A DNA stretch of 64,000 bases from CAWINH01 sp963837425. GTDB lineage: Bacteria > Chloroflexota > Limnocylindria > QHBO01. The notes under the pieces are model-generated. The model saw only the letters and a list, made by a program, of their open reading frames with translations. It made no database searches and was not told where the DNA came from. Shown one piece after another: positions 16,648-24,668 of this stretch. The stretch covers positions 1-64,000 of the forward strand of contig CAWINH010000005.1 in assembly GCA_963837425.1 (NCBI GenBank). Direction: 5' to 3'. The first letter of the stretch is position 1. Each line of letters opens with the position of its first letter. Both the position numbers and the translations under genes were made by a program.

Positions 16648-18053
16648 GCCCCCGCCCCCAGGGCGGAGACCGCGGCACGGAATTGGTCGCCACGATCCGC
16701 GTAGTCGACGAACATGTCGAAGCTCGTCGCCGCCGGGGCGAGCAGGACGACGTCGCCCCGATCGGCGAGCGCGGCGGCTCGCTCCACGGCCTCCGCCATC
16801 GTCGCGGCGCGGATGACCGGCACGCGGCCCGCGATGCCGCGTTCGAGCTCGGCGGCCGTCTCCCCGATGAGCACCACGCCGCGGCAGCGCTTCGCGGCCT
16901 CATCGACCAGCTCCCGGTAGTCGAGGCCCTTGCCCTCGCCGCCGGCGATGAGCACGATCGGCTCGGAAAAGGCCCGCAGCGCCGCGATCGTGGCCAGCGG
17001 AATCGTGGCCTGTGAGTCATTCACCCAGCGGACGCCGTTGCGCACGCCAATCGTCTCGAGCCGATGCGGCACGCCGGCGAAGGCACGGATCGCCCGCGCG
17101 ATCGCGGGTGGATCTGCGCCGGCCAGGCGCCCGGCGAGGGCGGCAGCCAGCACGTTGGCGAGCATGTGCCGCCCCGGCAGCGGGACGTCGGCGACCGGCA
17201 TCAGGGGAACCCCGGCGAGCAGGATCCGCTCGCGGTCGAGGCCGGCCTCCGGGGCCGGGGCGTCGAGACCGTACCAGTGCTGGTCTCCGCCGAGCCAGCG
17301 GCCGAGAGCGCGGCATCCCTCGTCATCGGCGTTGAGCACGACCGGGCCGCCGCGCTCCGTCGTCAGCTCCGCGAGACGGGCCTTCACCGCGCGGTACGCC
17401 TCCACCGAGCCGTGGCGATCGAGGTGATCGGCGGCGATGTTCGTGTACACCGCCAGGTCGGCCCCGCGCGAGATCGTCGGGAGCTGGAGCTCGGACAGCT
17501 CGAGCACGGCCCAGTCCGCCGCCGTCAGTCGGTTGACCTCCTCGAGCAGCGGGGTCCCGATATTGCCTCCCACGGCGTGCGGCATGCCCGCCGAATCGAG
17601 GATGGCGCCGATCAGCGCGGTGGTCGTCGTCTTCCCCTTCGTGCCGGTGATCGCCAGCACCCGCGCGCTCGTCAGGCGCAGGAACAGATCGACCTCGCTG
17701 ACGACCGCGATGCCCGATACCTCGGCATCGGCGATCGCGCGCCGCAGCCACGCGTCGGTGGTCGGGAAGCGCGCCGAGATCGATGGGCTGGTGATCACCA
17801 GCTCCGCGCCGGCCAGCAGCGCGACGACCCGCTCCGGAGCTGCGCCGAGCTCGAGGGCGACGGGAAGGTCCCCGAGCCTCGCGACCTGCTCGCCAAGCTC
17901 GGACGCCGGGCGGCGATCGTAGGCGGTCACCACGGCGCCGGCGGCGGCCAGCGCCCGTGCGGCGGCGACGCCGGAGCGGGCGAGGCCGAGGATAAGCACG
18001 CGGCGGCCGGCGGCGGCGGCCAGCGACTCGAACGAGGCGGTCATCGTGGCCAT
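16644..18053 (-). CDS. murD: UDP-N-acetylmuramoylalanine--D-glutamate ligase
   Basis: Mur ligase adding D-glutamate to UDP-MurNAc-L-Ala, 469 aa. Domain 1 has VLILGLARSGVAAARALAAA and LVITSPSISARFPTTDAWLR. The ATP site is VLAITGTKGKTTTTALIGAI, and substrate-domain segments are GNIGTPLLEEVNRLTAADWA, NIAADHLDRHGSVEAYRAVK and RWVNDSQATIPLATIAALRA. The C-terminal domain includes VLIAGGEGKGLDYRELVDEA and LAPAATSFDMFVDYADRGDQ. The full set is diagnostic of MurD rather than MurC/E/F. Confidence 0.96.
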   Translation of the reverse strand: MATMTASFESLAAAAGRRVLILGLARSGVAAARALAAAGAVVTAYDRRPASELGEQVARLGDLPVALELGAAPERVVALLAGAELVITSPSISARFPTTDAWLRRAIADAEVSGIAVVSEVDLFLRLTSARVLAITGTKGKTTTTALIGAILDSAGMPHAVGGNIGTPLLEEVNRLTAADWAVLELSELQLPTISRGADLAVYTNIAADHLDRHGSVEAYRAVKARLAELTTERGGPVVLNADDEGCRALGRWLGGDQHWYGLDAPAPEAGLDRERILLAGVPLMPVADVPLPGRHMLANVLAAALAGRLAGADPPAIARAIRAFAGVPHRLETIGVRNGVRWVNDSQATIPLATIAALRAFSEPIVLIAGGEGKGLDYRELVDEAAKRCRGVVLIGETAAELERGIAGRVPVIRAATMAEAVERAAALADRGDVVLLAPAATSFDMFVDYADRGDQFRAAVSALGAGA

Positions 18054-18056
18054 CGG

Positions 18057-19046
18057 CTACTGGAGCCCATTCGTCGCGTACAGGAACAGGGTGTAGCCGA
18101 GCAGGCCCGCCAGCGCGCTGACGATCCAGAAGCGGAGCGTGATCTTCTCCTCGGCCCAGCCAACGAGCTCGAAGTGGTGCTGGAGCGGCGCCATTCGAAA
18201 GATCCGACGCCCCCGCAGCCGGAACGAGACGACCTGGAGCACGACGCTCATGATCACGGCGAAGAACACGATGCCGATGACCGCCAGCAGCAGCAGCTGG
18301 CCGGTGATCGTGGCGACCACGGCCAGGGTGGCACCCATCGAGAGCGCGCCCGAGTCACCCATGAACAGCTGCGCGGGATGGACGTTGAACCACAGGAAGC
18401 CCATCAGGCCGCCCACGATCAGTGCGCAGAAGATCGCGAGGTTCGGCTGCGCGAGCTTGAGCCCGGGCACCTCGACGAGCGCGATCAGGAGGTACGCGAC
18501 GAAGCTGAAGATGAGGACGCCACCGGCCAGCCCGTCGAGCCCGTCGGTCAGGTTCACCGCATTGCTGACGCCCACGATGACGAAGGCCACGAAGCCGATG
18601 AAGAGGGGGACGCCAATCCCCACCTGCCCGGCCAGCGGGATGTTCAGCAGGGTGATGTCGAAGTGGCGCTGGATGTAGAACGCGGCGACCAGCGCGACGG
18701 CCGTCTGCCAGACGAGCTTGAAGCGGCCACGCACGCCGACCCCGCTGTTGATGTTCACGAAGTCGTCGATCGCCCCGAGGATCCCGACCGCCACCAGCGC
18801 GAGCATCGGGCTCAGGGTGAACGTGTCCTCGATCCGCATCGCCATCGCCAGAAACATGACGACCCCGACGATCAGCATCCCGCCCATCGTCGGCGTGCCC
18901 GCCTTCACCGTGTGCGTCTCGGGCCCGTCGGTGCGGATCTGCTTGCCGTACCCGAGTCGCTGGAGGAGGCCGATGTACAGCGGCCCCAGGAGGACGACCC
19001 CCGCGAACGAGAGCAGGAGCGCGAGCAGGATGCTGAGGAGGGTCAT
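18057..19046 (-). CDS. mraY: Phospho-N-acetylmuramoyl-pentapeptide-transferase
   Basis: Integral membrane enzyme that forms lipid I, 329 aa with about ten helices. Diagnostic segments are DGPETHTVKAGTPTMGGMLI, LGAIDDFVNINSGVGVRGRF, SNAVNLTDGLDGLAGGVLIF, ALIVGGLMGFLWFNVHPAQL then FMGDSGALSMGATLA, and the His-rich loop FRMAPLQHHFELVGWAEEKI. Start is ATG at 19046 with a 4-bp overlap on murF; upstream residues in the same frame are antisense-like and discarded. Confidence 0.97.
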   Translation of the reverse strand: MTLLSILLALLLSFAGVVLLGPLYIGLLQRLGYGKQIRTDGPETHTVKAGTPTMGGMLIVGVVMFLAMAMRIEDTFTLSPMLALVAVGILGAIDDFVNINSGVGVRGRFKLVWQTAVALVAAFYIQRHFDITLLNIPLAGQVGIGVPLFIGFVAFVIVGVSNAVNLTDGLDGLAGGVLIFSFVAYLLIALVEVPGLKLAQPNLAIFCALIVGGLMGFLWFNVHPAQLFMGDSGALSMGATLAVVATITGQLLLLAVIGIVFFAVIMSVVLQVVSFRLRGRRIFRMAPLQHHFELVGWAEEKITLRFWIVSALAGLLGYTLFLYATNGLQ

Positions 19047-20479
19047 CCGGCCACTCCGGTCAGCACCGCCACCAGCCGGTCGAGCGCGATGCCGCGGCTG
19101 GCCTTCACGAGCAGCAGGTCGCCCGCGCCGGGGAGCAGCTCTCGTTCGACCACGGCGGCCGCCCCCTCCGCGTCGTCCGCGGTCGCGACGCGCGCGAGGC
19201 CGGCCGACCGGGCAGCCTCGGCGATCCACCGCGCGCGCGGGCCCACGGCGACGAGCGCATCGACGACGCGGGCTGCGCGGGCGCCGAGCTCGCGGTGGAG
19301 CCGCTCCTCGTCGGGACCGAGCTCGAGCATGTCGCCAAGCACGGCATAGCGGCGCCCGCTGCGCAGCGGCGTCTCCTCGAGGAAGTCGAGCGCCGCCCCC
19401 ATCGAGATCGGCGAGGCGTTGTACGTGTCGTCGATCAACGTGGCACCCGAGACGGTCTCGGTGATCTCCATCCGGTGGGGCGCCCTGCTTCCGGCAGCCA
19501 GCGCCGCCTCTACCTCGTCGAGCGGCACACCCATCCACTCGCCGACGGCTGCGGCGGCGAGTGCGTGCGGGACGAGGTGGCGGCCGGGGGTGCCGGCCCG
19601 CAGGCGGCGTCGGCCCCAGGGCGCGACGAGGGTGAAGACGGTGCCTGCGCTCCCTTCGGGGACGACATCCACGGCGCGCACGTCGGCCGCGCTCTCGACC
19701 CCGAAGGTCCGGACGGCGGCAGGCGTCACCTCGCGCATGGCGGCGACCCGAGCGTCATCGGCGTTGAGGACCGCGAGGCCGTCGCGAGGGAGCGCAGCTG
19801 GGAGCTCGGACTTGGCACGGGCAATGGCCTCGATGCTGCCTGCTCGCTCGAGGTGGGTCGGATGCACGGCGAGGACCACGCCGACCTCAGGGACCGCGAT
19901 CTCCGCCAGGCGCGCGATCTCACCCTCGGTGTACATGCTCATCTCCAGCACCGCCATCTCGTGCCCCGAGTCCATCCTCAGCAGCGTCATCGGCAGGCCT
20001 GTCTCGCTGTTCAGGTTCCCCTCGTTGCGGAGCGTGACATGGGTTCGAGCGAGCACATCGGCGACCATCTCCTTGGCGATCGTCTTGCCGGTCGACCCGG
20101 TGATTCCCACGACTCGCGTGGCGAACCGCGATCGCCACCACGCGGCGACCTCCTGGAGCGCGGTGAGGCTGTCGGCGACACGAACGGCGGCCACGTCGCG
20201 CTCAGGCGGCAGCTCGAGGGGCCGCTCGAGGAGCAGCGCGCTCGCGCCGGCCCGGACGGCGGCGGCGACGAACGCGTGGCCGTCGGTCCGCTCCCCACGG
20301 AGCGCGACGAAGAGGCATCCGGGGACGACGTGCCGGGAGTCCACCGCGGCAGTGCTGAACGAGGTGACGGTCGTCGGGGCGAGGAGGTGGCCGCCGGTGG
20401 CAGCCAGGAGGTCATCCAGGCGAATCGACGGAGGCACGCGGTTACCTGAGCTTGCTGCGGCCGAGTCTAGCAGTCTCAC
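19043..20479 (-). CDS. murF: UDP-N-acetylmuramoyl-tripeptide--D-Ala-D-Ala ligase
   Basis: Mur ligase that attaches D-Ala-D-Ala, 478 aa from the GTG at 20479. It has RLDDLLAATGGHLLAP, AAVDSRHVVPGCLFVALRGE, the ATP site VVGITGSTGKTIAKEMVADV, LRNEGNLNSETGLPMTLLRM and TLIDDTYNASPISMGAALDF. The GTG at 20479 forms a GTGA overlap with ftsI; a second GTG at 20437 would start MPPSIRLDDLLAATGG and matches relatives better, so the first 14 residues are uncertain. It follows ftsI directly, the place where murE usually lies. Confidence 0.94.
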   Translation of the reverse strand: MRLLDSAAASSGNRVPPSIRLDDLLAATGGHLLAPTTVTSFSTAAVDSRHVVPGCLFVALRGERTDGHAFVAAAVRAGASALLLERPLELPPERDVAAVRVADSLTALQEVAAWWRSRFATRVVGITGSTGKTIAKEMVADVLARTHVTLRNEGNLNSETGLPMTLLRMDSGHEMAVLEMSMYTEGEIARLAEIAVPEVGVVLAVHPTHLERAGSIEAIARAKSELPAALPRDGLAVLNADDARVAAMREVTPAAVRTFGVESAADVRAVDVVPEGSAGTVFTLVAPWGRRRLRAGTPGRHLVPHALAAAAVGEWMGVPLDEVEAALAAGSRAPHRMEITETVSGATLIDDTYNASPISMGAALDFLEETPLRSGRRYAVLGDMLELGPDEERLHRELGARAARVVDALVAVGPRARWIAEAARSAGLARVATADDAEGAAAVVERELLPGAGDLLLVKASRGIALDRLVAVLTGVAG

Positions 20480-22293
20480 TTGGCGGCCACCTGCGGGAGC
20501 GGCCGATCCGGGGGGATGGCGAGGTAGTCGAGGATCTGGGGCGCGAGGTCCTTGAAGATCTGGTCCGGTCGCTCGGCCATCTCGTACAGGCCCCAGACGG
20601 CAGGCCGATGGATGAGGATGAGGGTGACCAGCTGCGGGTTGCTGGCCGGCATGATCGAGATGAACGACGAGTCGATCCAGTCATTGATATACGTGTACTT
20701 GGTCTGATACTCGTACACGGGGTTGCCGTGGGCATCGGTCCCGGTCTGCACCCGCTGCCGAACCGGCCCCGCGATCTGGGCGGTGCCGGTCTTGCCGGCG
20801 ATCGAGTAGCCGGGGATCGTGGCCGGTTGCGCGATGCCGTTGTCTACCGCATCGGTCAGCAGACCGAGCACCGTGTGGGCCGTCTCCGGCCGCATGATCC
20901 GCTCACCCGGGGGCTGCTGGTTGTCGTGGTAGGTACCGTCGGGAGTGGTCCAACCGGCGACGACGTGCGGCGTCACAAGGGTGCCGCCGTTCGCGATCGC
21001 CGCGTAGCCGGCCATCAGCTGGAGCGCGGTGACCGACAGCCCCTGTCCAAACGCGTTCTGCGCTGCGGTGAGGTCGCCGGACCCGTTCGGACCATCCGGA
21101 TTCCACACGACGCCCGGCTCCTCGCCCGAGATGTCGACGCCGGTCAACGATCCGAAGCCGAACCGCCGGAACGCGTCGTACAGCCGCTCCCGCCCGAGCG
21201 TCAGCCCGATCTTGGCCGCCCCGACATTGTTCGACAGCTTCAGCACGTCTCCGGCGGTGAGCTCACCATGGCCATACGGGTACCAGTAGCGATCGGCATT
21301 CTGAATACGGACGCCGGCGAGACGCAGATTGTTGTTGTCCACGAAGGTGTCGCTGGTCGTGATCGCCCCGGCATCGAGCGCGGCCGAGATCGTGAAGGCC
21401 TTCATCACCGATCCCGGCTCGTACTGGTGTGCGACTGCCGGATTGCTGAAGAGCGACGTGTCCGTGCTCGCGTAGTCGTTGTTGTTGAACGAGGGGAAGG
21501 TGGCCAGCGCCTTGATCGCCCCGGTCCGGACGTCCATCACGATGCCGGTCACGCCCTTGGCCTGGTTCTTCTGGTAGGTCTCCCACATTCGCGCCTCGAG
21601 CAGATGCTGCAGGCCGGCGTCGATCGTGAGCGTCAGGTCGGATCCGTTCACCGGCTCGCGCAGCTGGACGATCGAATCGGCGATCTGGCGACCGGCGACG
21701 TCCTCCTCGGCTGCCACTTCGCCGGGCAGGCCGCCTAGCAGCGCGTTCTCCGCTCCCTCGACCCCGTATTGCCCGACGCCGTCGACGTTGACGAAGCCCA
21801 TGACCTGGGCTGCCAGCGTCGTGTCGGGCTCGATGCCGGCGACGGGGTACACGCGCTCGGTCTCCGGCAGCATCCCGATCCCGTCGAGAGCGAGCGTCTT
21901 CACCCGATCGGCGACCGATGGGTCCACCCGTCGCTCGAGCCAGACCCAGTCCGCCGACGAGCCCAGCCGATCGCGAAGGTCAGTGACCGGCATCCCGAGG
22001 ACAGGGGCCAGGAGGGCGGCCGTGCTCTCGACGTCGGTCACCTTGGGAGGCAGGGCGAAGACCGACTGGGCCTGGACCGACGTTGCGAGCAGAACCCCGT
22101 TCGCGTCGGTGATCTCACCCCGCTCGGCCGGGATCTCCTGGTTCTGCGCCAGCTGCCGCAGCGCCATCGCCGCCAGCCGGTCGCGCTCCACGACGTGCCA
22201 CTGCGCCAGCCGCCCGCCAATTAGCACGGCCATCAGGATGGCCGCGATCAGCAGCAGCAGGGCGCGGGCACGACTGTCGGTCCTGGCGAGCAT
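20476..22293 (-). CDS. ftsI: Class B penicillin-binding protein (FtsI/PBP2-like)
   Basis: Septal transpeptidase of 605 aa. A short N-terminal tail precedes one membrane helix, ALLLLIAAILMAVLIGG. A dimerisation (pedestal) domain follows, with QNQEIPAERGEITDANGVLL and DLTLTIDAGLQHLLEARMWE. The transpeptidase domain carries the SxxK motif in YEPGSVMKAFTIS, the SxN motif in KLSNNVGAAKIGL and the KTG motif in YSIAGKTGTAQIAG. No PASTA repeats are present. It pairs with FtsW for septal wall synthesis and starts 49 bp after ftsL. Confidence 0.96.
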   Translation of the reverse strand: MLARTDSRARALLLLIAAILMAVLIGGRLAQWHVVERDRLAAMALRQLAQNQEIPAERGEITDANGVLLATSVQAQSVFALPPKVTDVESTAALLAPVLGMPVTDLRDRLGSSADWVWLERRVDPSVADRVKTLALDGIGMLPETERVYPVAGIEPDTTLAAQVMGFVNVDGVGQYGVEGAENALLGGLPGEVAAEEDVAGRQIADSIVQLREPVNGSDLTLTIDAGLQHLLEARMWETYQKNQAKGVTGIVMDVRTGAIKALATFPSFNNNDYASTDTSLFSNPAVAHQYEPGSVMKAFTISAALDAGAITTSDTFVDNNNLRLAGVRIQNADRYWYPYGHGELTAGDVLKLSNNVGAAKIGLTLGRERLYDAFRRFGFGSLTGVDISGEEPGVVWNPDGPNGSGDLTAAQNAFGQGLSVTALQLMAGYAAIANGGTLVTPHVVAGWTTPDGTYHDNQQPPGERIMRPETAHTVLGLLTDAVDNGIAQPATIPGYSIAGKTGTAQIAGPVRQRVQTGTDAHGNPVYEYQTKYTYINDWIDSSFISIMPASNPQLVTLILIHRPAVWGLYEMAERPDQIFKDLAPQILDYLAIPPDRPLPQVAAK

Positions 22294-22342
22294 GTGCTAC
22301 TCCGTCGGTCTCGCCCGGGCACGGGCTCGACCGCTGGCCTGG

Positions 22343-22750
22343 CTAGGAGGGTGGATCGGTCGATGTGGGCGCGAAGGTGACGTTCTTCTGGGGGATCGGT
22401 CCCAGGTGCAGCCAGTCGGCGGCCCGTTGCTGGATCACCGCCGGCGACTGCGCCTCGCCGATCTGGAGGATCAGCTGCTGTTGCTCCGCCCGCAGCTCGG
22501 CGACCTGTGTCTGGAGCGAGTCGATCTCATAGCCGGTCGCGGCGACGTGGCTCGACTGGCTCAGGTAGAAGAGGGCCAGGGCTACGGCCGCCGCAATGGC
22601 GACCAGCAGGCCCGATACGCTCGTCACCTCGCGTCGGCGACGATCGGCGCCCGAGCGGCGAGTTCGGCGCACCCCCTGCTTGGGGCGAACGCGGGGCCGA
22701 CGCGGAAGGAGGCGCAGGCCTCCAGCCGGACGAGCGCCAATCACCGCCAT
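22343..22750 (-). CDS. ftsL: FtsL/DivIC-like divisome protein
   Basis: A 135-aa bitopic protein. A basic N-terminus (RRTRRSGADRRRREVTS) precedes one helix, VSGLLVAIAAAVALALFYLS, and then a coiled-coil stretch IDSLQTQVAELRAEQQQLIL. The C-terminus LGPIPQKNVTFAPTS resembles the FtsL region after the coil. Sequence conservation in this family is poor, so the call rests on topology, coiled coil and position between rsmH and ftsI. A GGGGAG ribosome site precedes the ATG. Confidence 0.78.
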   Translation of the reverse strand: MAVIGARPAGGLRLLPRRPRVRPKQGVRRTRRSGADRRRREVTSVSGLLVAIAAAVALALFYLSQSSHVAATGYEIDSLQTQVAELRAEQQQLILQIGEAQSPAVIQQRAADWLHLGPIPQKNVTFAPTSTDPPS

Positions 22751-22778
22751 CGATTCGCTCCCCGTTCCATCTGCGCGA

Positions 22779-23015
22779 TCAGGCGGCGCGGCCGCGTTCG
22801 GGGAGCCGGATGCTCCACGAGGTCGGGGCCTCGAAGTCGAGGCTCTCCTCGACCTCGGTCGCCGTCACCCCATCCGAGAGCCAGTACTGGTGCTGGCGAT
22901 CCTGCAGCTGCCGCCGCTCGCGAAGGTCACGTTGGCGCGCGCTGTACATGCGGCGCCGGCTGGCCTGGTGGCGGGACCGTCCTCTGCTCATGGGTGTGGC
23001 CCTCCTCTGGCTCAT
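22779..23015 (-). CDS. Small basic protein of unknown function in dcw cluster
   Basis: A 78-aa protein that I do not recognise. The first half is highly basic (RGRSRHQASRRRMYSARQRD, then LRERRQLQDRQHQYW), the second half acidic then hydrophobic (ATEVEESLDFEAP, TSWSIRLPERG). There is no membrane helix. Its ATG overlaps the rsmH stop by 4 bp and it ends 28 bp before ftsL, so it is translated with the dcw operon. The basic half suggests nucleic-acid or membrane-surface binding (inference). MSRGRSRH, eight codons in, is an alternative start. Confidence 0.7.
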   Translation of the reverse strand: MSQRRATPMSRGRSRHQASRRRMYSARQRDLRERRQLQDRQHQYWLSDGVTATEVEESLDFEAPTSWSIRLPERGRAA

Positions 23016-23965
23016 GCGCTCGCCGGGGCGAGCTTGGCTGCGACGCGCAGACGTGCGCTGCGCGCTCGACGATTCCGCCGAATCTCATCTGCGGTGGCGG
23101 TGATGACGTGCTTGTTCAGTCGGCGGAGCTGCGCTCGATGGCCGCAGGTGCAGGCCGGAGGGAGCGGCTGCTCGATGCAGTCGCGGCTCTCGCGAGCCAT
23201 GAAGCCCTTCACGAGGCGGTCCTCGCCGGAGTGGTAGCTGATCACCGCCAGACGGCCGCCCGGCCGCAGCGCGGCCAGTGCGCCGCGCAGGCCCGCATCG
23301 AGGGCCTCGACCTCGTGGTTGACGGCCATGCGCAGCGCCTGGAAGGTCCGGGTCGCCGGGTGGATGCGCCCGGCGTCGACGCCGCGAGCCGGGGCAGCAG
23401 ACGCCACGATCGCCGCGAGATCGGCGGCGGTCATGAGCCGGCCCTCCGCACGCGCCGCCAGGATCGCCTTCGAGATGCGGCCCGCACGGCGCTCGTCACC
23501 AAGCGACGCGAGGAGCGCGGCGAGCTCTCGCTCCGTCGATCGATCGATGAGCTCGAGGGCGGACGGTCCGACGGCTTCATCGAATCTCATGTCCAGCGGG
23601 CCGCGCGCCGCGAAGCTGAAGCCCCGCGACGCGTCAGCCAGCTGGTTGGAGGAGAGGCCGAGATCGAAGAGGACGGCATCGAGCGGGACGAAACCCGCAT
23701 CGGATGCGACCTCGAGGACCTCGCTGAAATTGGCCTGGCGCAGGACGACCCGGTCGCCGTACCGCGCCAGGGCGCGGGATGCCCCCGAGATGGCCGCCCG
23801 ATCGGCATCGATGCCGAGCAGACGGCCATCCGGAGACGTGGTCTCCAGGAGTCGCTCGGCGTGCCCTCCGCCCCCGACCGTGCAGTCCGCGACGGAGCTG
23901 CCGGGGCCAAGGTCGAGAGAGGCGAGAACCTCGTCGACCATGACCGGCAGGTGCCCTTCTCCCAT
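23012..23965 (-). CDS. rsmH: 16S rRNA (cytosine1402-N4)-methyltransferase
   Basis: SAM-dependent methyltransferase acting on C1402 of 16S rRNA, 317 aa (formerly mraW). It begins MGEGHLPVMVDEVLASLDL, then VADCTVGGGGHAERLLE (SAM loop), LLGIDADRAAI, VLFDLGLSSNQLADASRGFS, GPLDMRFDEAVGPSALELID, ATRTFQALRMAVNHEVEALD and AVISYHSGEDRLVKGFM. The C-terminus has a CTCG...RRLNKHVITATADEI segment, also family-typical. The ATG at 23965 is used; longer in-frame extensions are Arg-rich and overlap mraZ. Confidence 0.96.
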   Translation of the reverse strand: MGEGHLPVMVDEVLASLDLGPGSSVADCTVGGGGHAERLLETTSPDGRLLGIDADRAAISGASRALARYGDRVVLRQANFSEVLEVASDAGFVPLDAVLFDLGLSSNQLADASRGFSFAARGPLDMRFDEAVGPSALELIDRSTERELAALLASLGDERRAGRISKAILAARAEGRLMTAADLAAIVASAAPARGVDAGRIHPATRTFQALRMAVNHEVEALDAGLRGALAALRPGGRLAVISYHSGEDRLVKGFMARESRDCIEQPLPPACTCGHRAQLRRLNKHVITATADEIRRNRRARSARLRVAAKLAPASA

Positions 23966-24057
23966 TCGCGAACGCACCTCTCTGGTCGGATGGCGGGCCG
24001 ATCGGCCCGGAGACGCATGAATGGCGAGGAGGTGACGTGCGTCATTGCGTCGCCTCC

Positions 24058-24507
24058 TCAGATCCCGAGATCGGCGAGGTGTTCGGCCAGCGCCTCGGGC
24101 TCGTCCTCGATCTGGGCCCGATACGGCTGCCAGGCGGCCGGCGACCACAGCTCGAGGCGGTTGAGCGCGCCGACGACGATCACCTCGCCCTCGCTGATCC
24201 CCGCGTAGTCGCGGAGATACCCGGGGACGAGCACCCTGCCCTGGCGGTCGAGCTCCACGTCGACCGCACCGGAGGACATGAACCGCGCGAACTCGCGCGC
24301 CCGCGGGTTCGTGATCGGCAGGCCGCGGAGCTTCCCCGCCAGCTCCTCCCATTCCTCGTGGGGAAAGAGCCCCAGGCAGCGATCCAGCCAGCGGGCCAGC
24401 GTCGCGCCCGATGCCAGCCGCCCGCGAAAGCGTGCCGGCACGGCCACGCGACCACGATCGTCGAGCGTGTGCCGGAACTCGCCGGTGAGGAAGGAGGCCC
24501 GTTCCAC
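24058..24507 (-). CDS. mraZ: Transcriptional regulator MraZ
   Basis: A 149-aa AbrB-fold regulator at the head of the dcw operon. The two MraZ repeats are seen as FLTGEFRHTLDDRGRVAVPA with RFRG, and VDVELDRQGRVLVPGYLRDY with AG. It binds short direct repeats before its own gene and tunes the operon. Start GTG at 24507 is preferred, because it places FLTGEF at the usual distance from the N-terminus and leaves the four-repeat operator in the 5' region. An ATG at 24540 lies inside the operator and would add eleven residues not seen in relatives. Confidence 0.93.
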   Translation of the reverse strand: MERASFLTGEFRHTLDDRGRVAVPARFRGRLASGATLARWLDRCLGLFPHEEWEELAGKLRGLPITNPRAREFARFMSSGAVDVELDRQGRVLVPGYLRDYAGISEGEVIVVGALNRLELWSPAAWQPYRAQIEDEPEALAEHLADLGI

Positions 24508-24510
24508 GGT

Positions 24511-24550
24511 TCTGTACCATTGCTCCCCATTTGACCCCATTTTGGGCCAC
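24511..24550 (-). promoter_or_regulatory. MraZ operator, four 10-bp direct repeats
   Basis: Read leftward, units beginning GTGG/ATGG recur exactly every 10 bp at 24550, 24540, 24530 and 24520 (TGGCCC, TGGGGT, TGGGGA, TGGTAC cores). The known MraZ site is a set of TGGG-type repeats with 10-bp period, so this is a strong match. It lies just after the predicted transcription start and before the GTG of mraZ. Confidence 0.85.
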
Positions 24551-24558
24551 AGGGCGCC

Positions 24559-24586
24559 ATTCTACAGGGCACACGCCCACCGTCAA
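24559..24586 (-). promoter_or_regulatory. Main promoter of the dcw operon
   Basis: Leftward -35 TTGACG (24586-24581), 16-nt spacer, -10 TAGAAT (24564-24559). Predicted start near 24552, immediately before the MraZ repeats, so bound MraZ would sit on the first transcribed bases. Confidence 0.8.
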
Positions 24587-24668
24587 GGGGAATTCGCGCA
24601 AGTCCGTTCGAGGGTGCTTCGTGGCGGGGGGCCTAGCGCCGTGGCGGCGAAGCCGCGAGACTGCCGCT

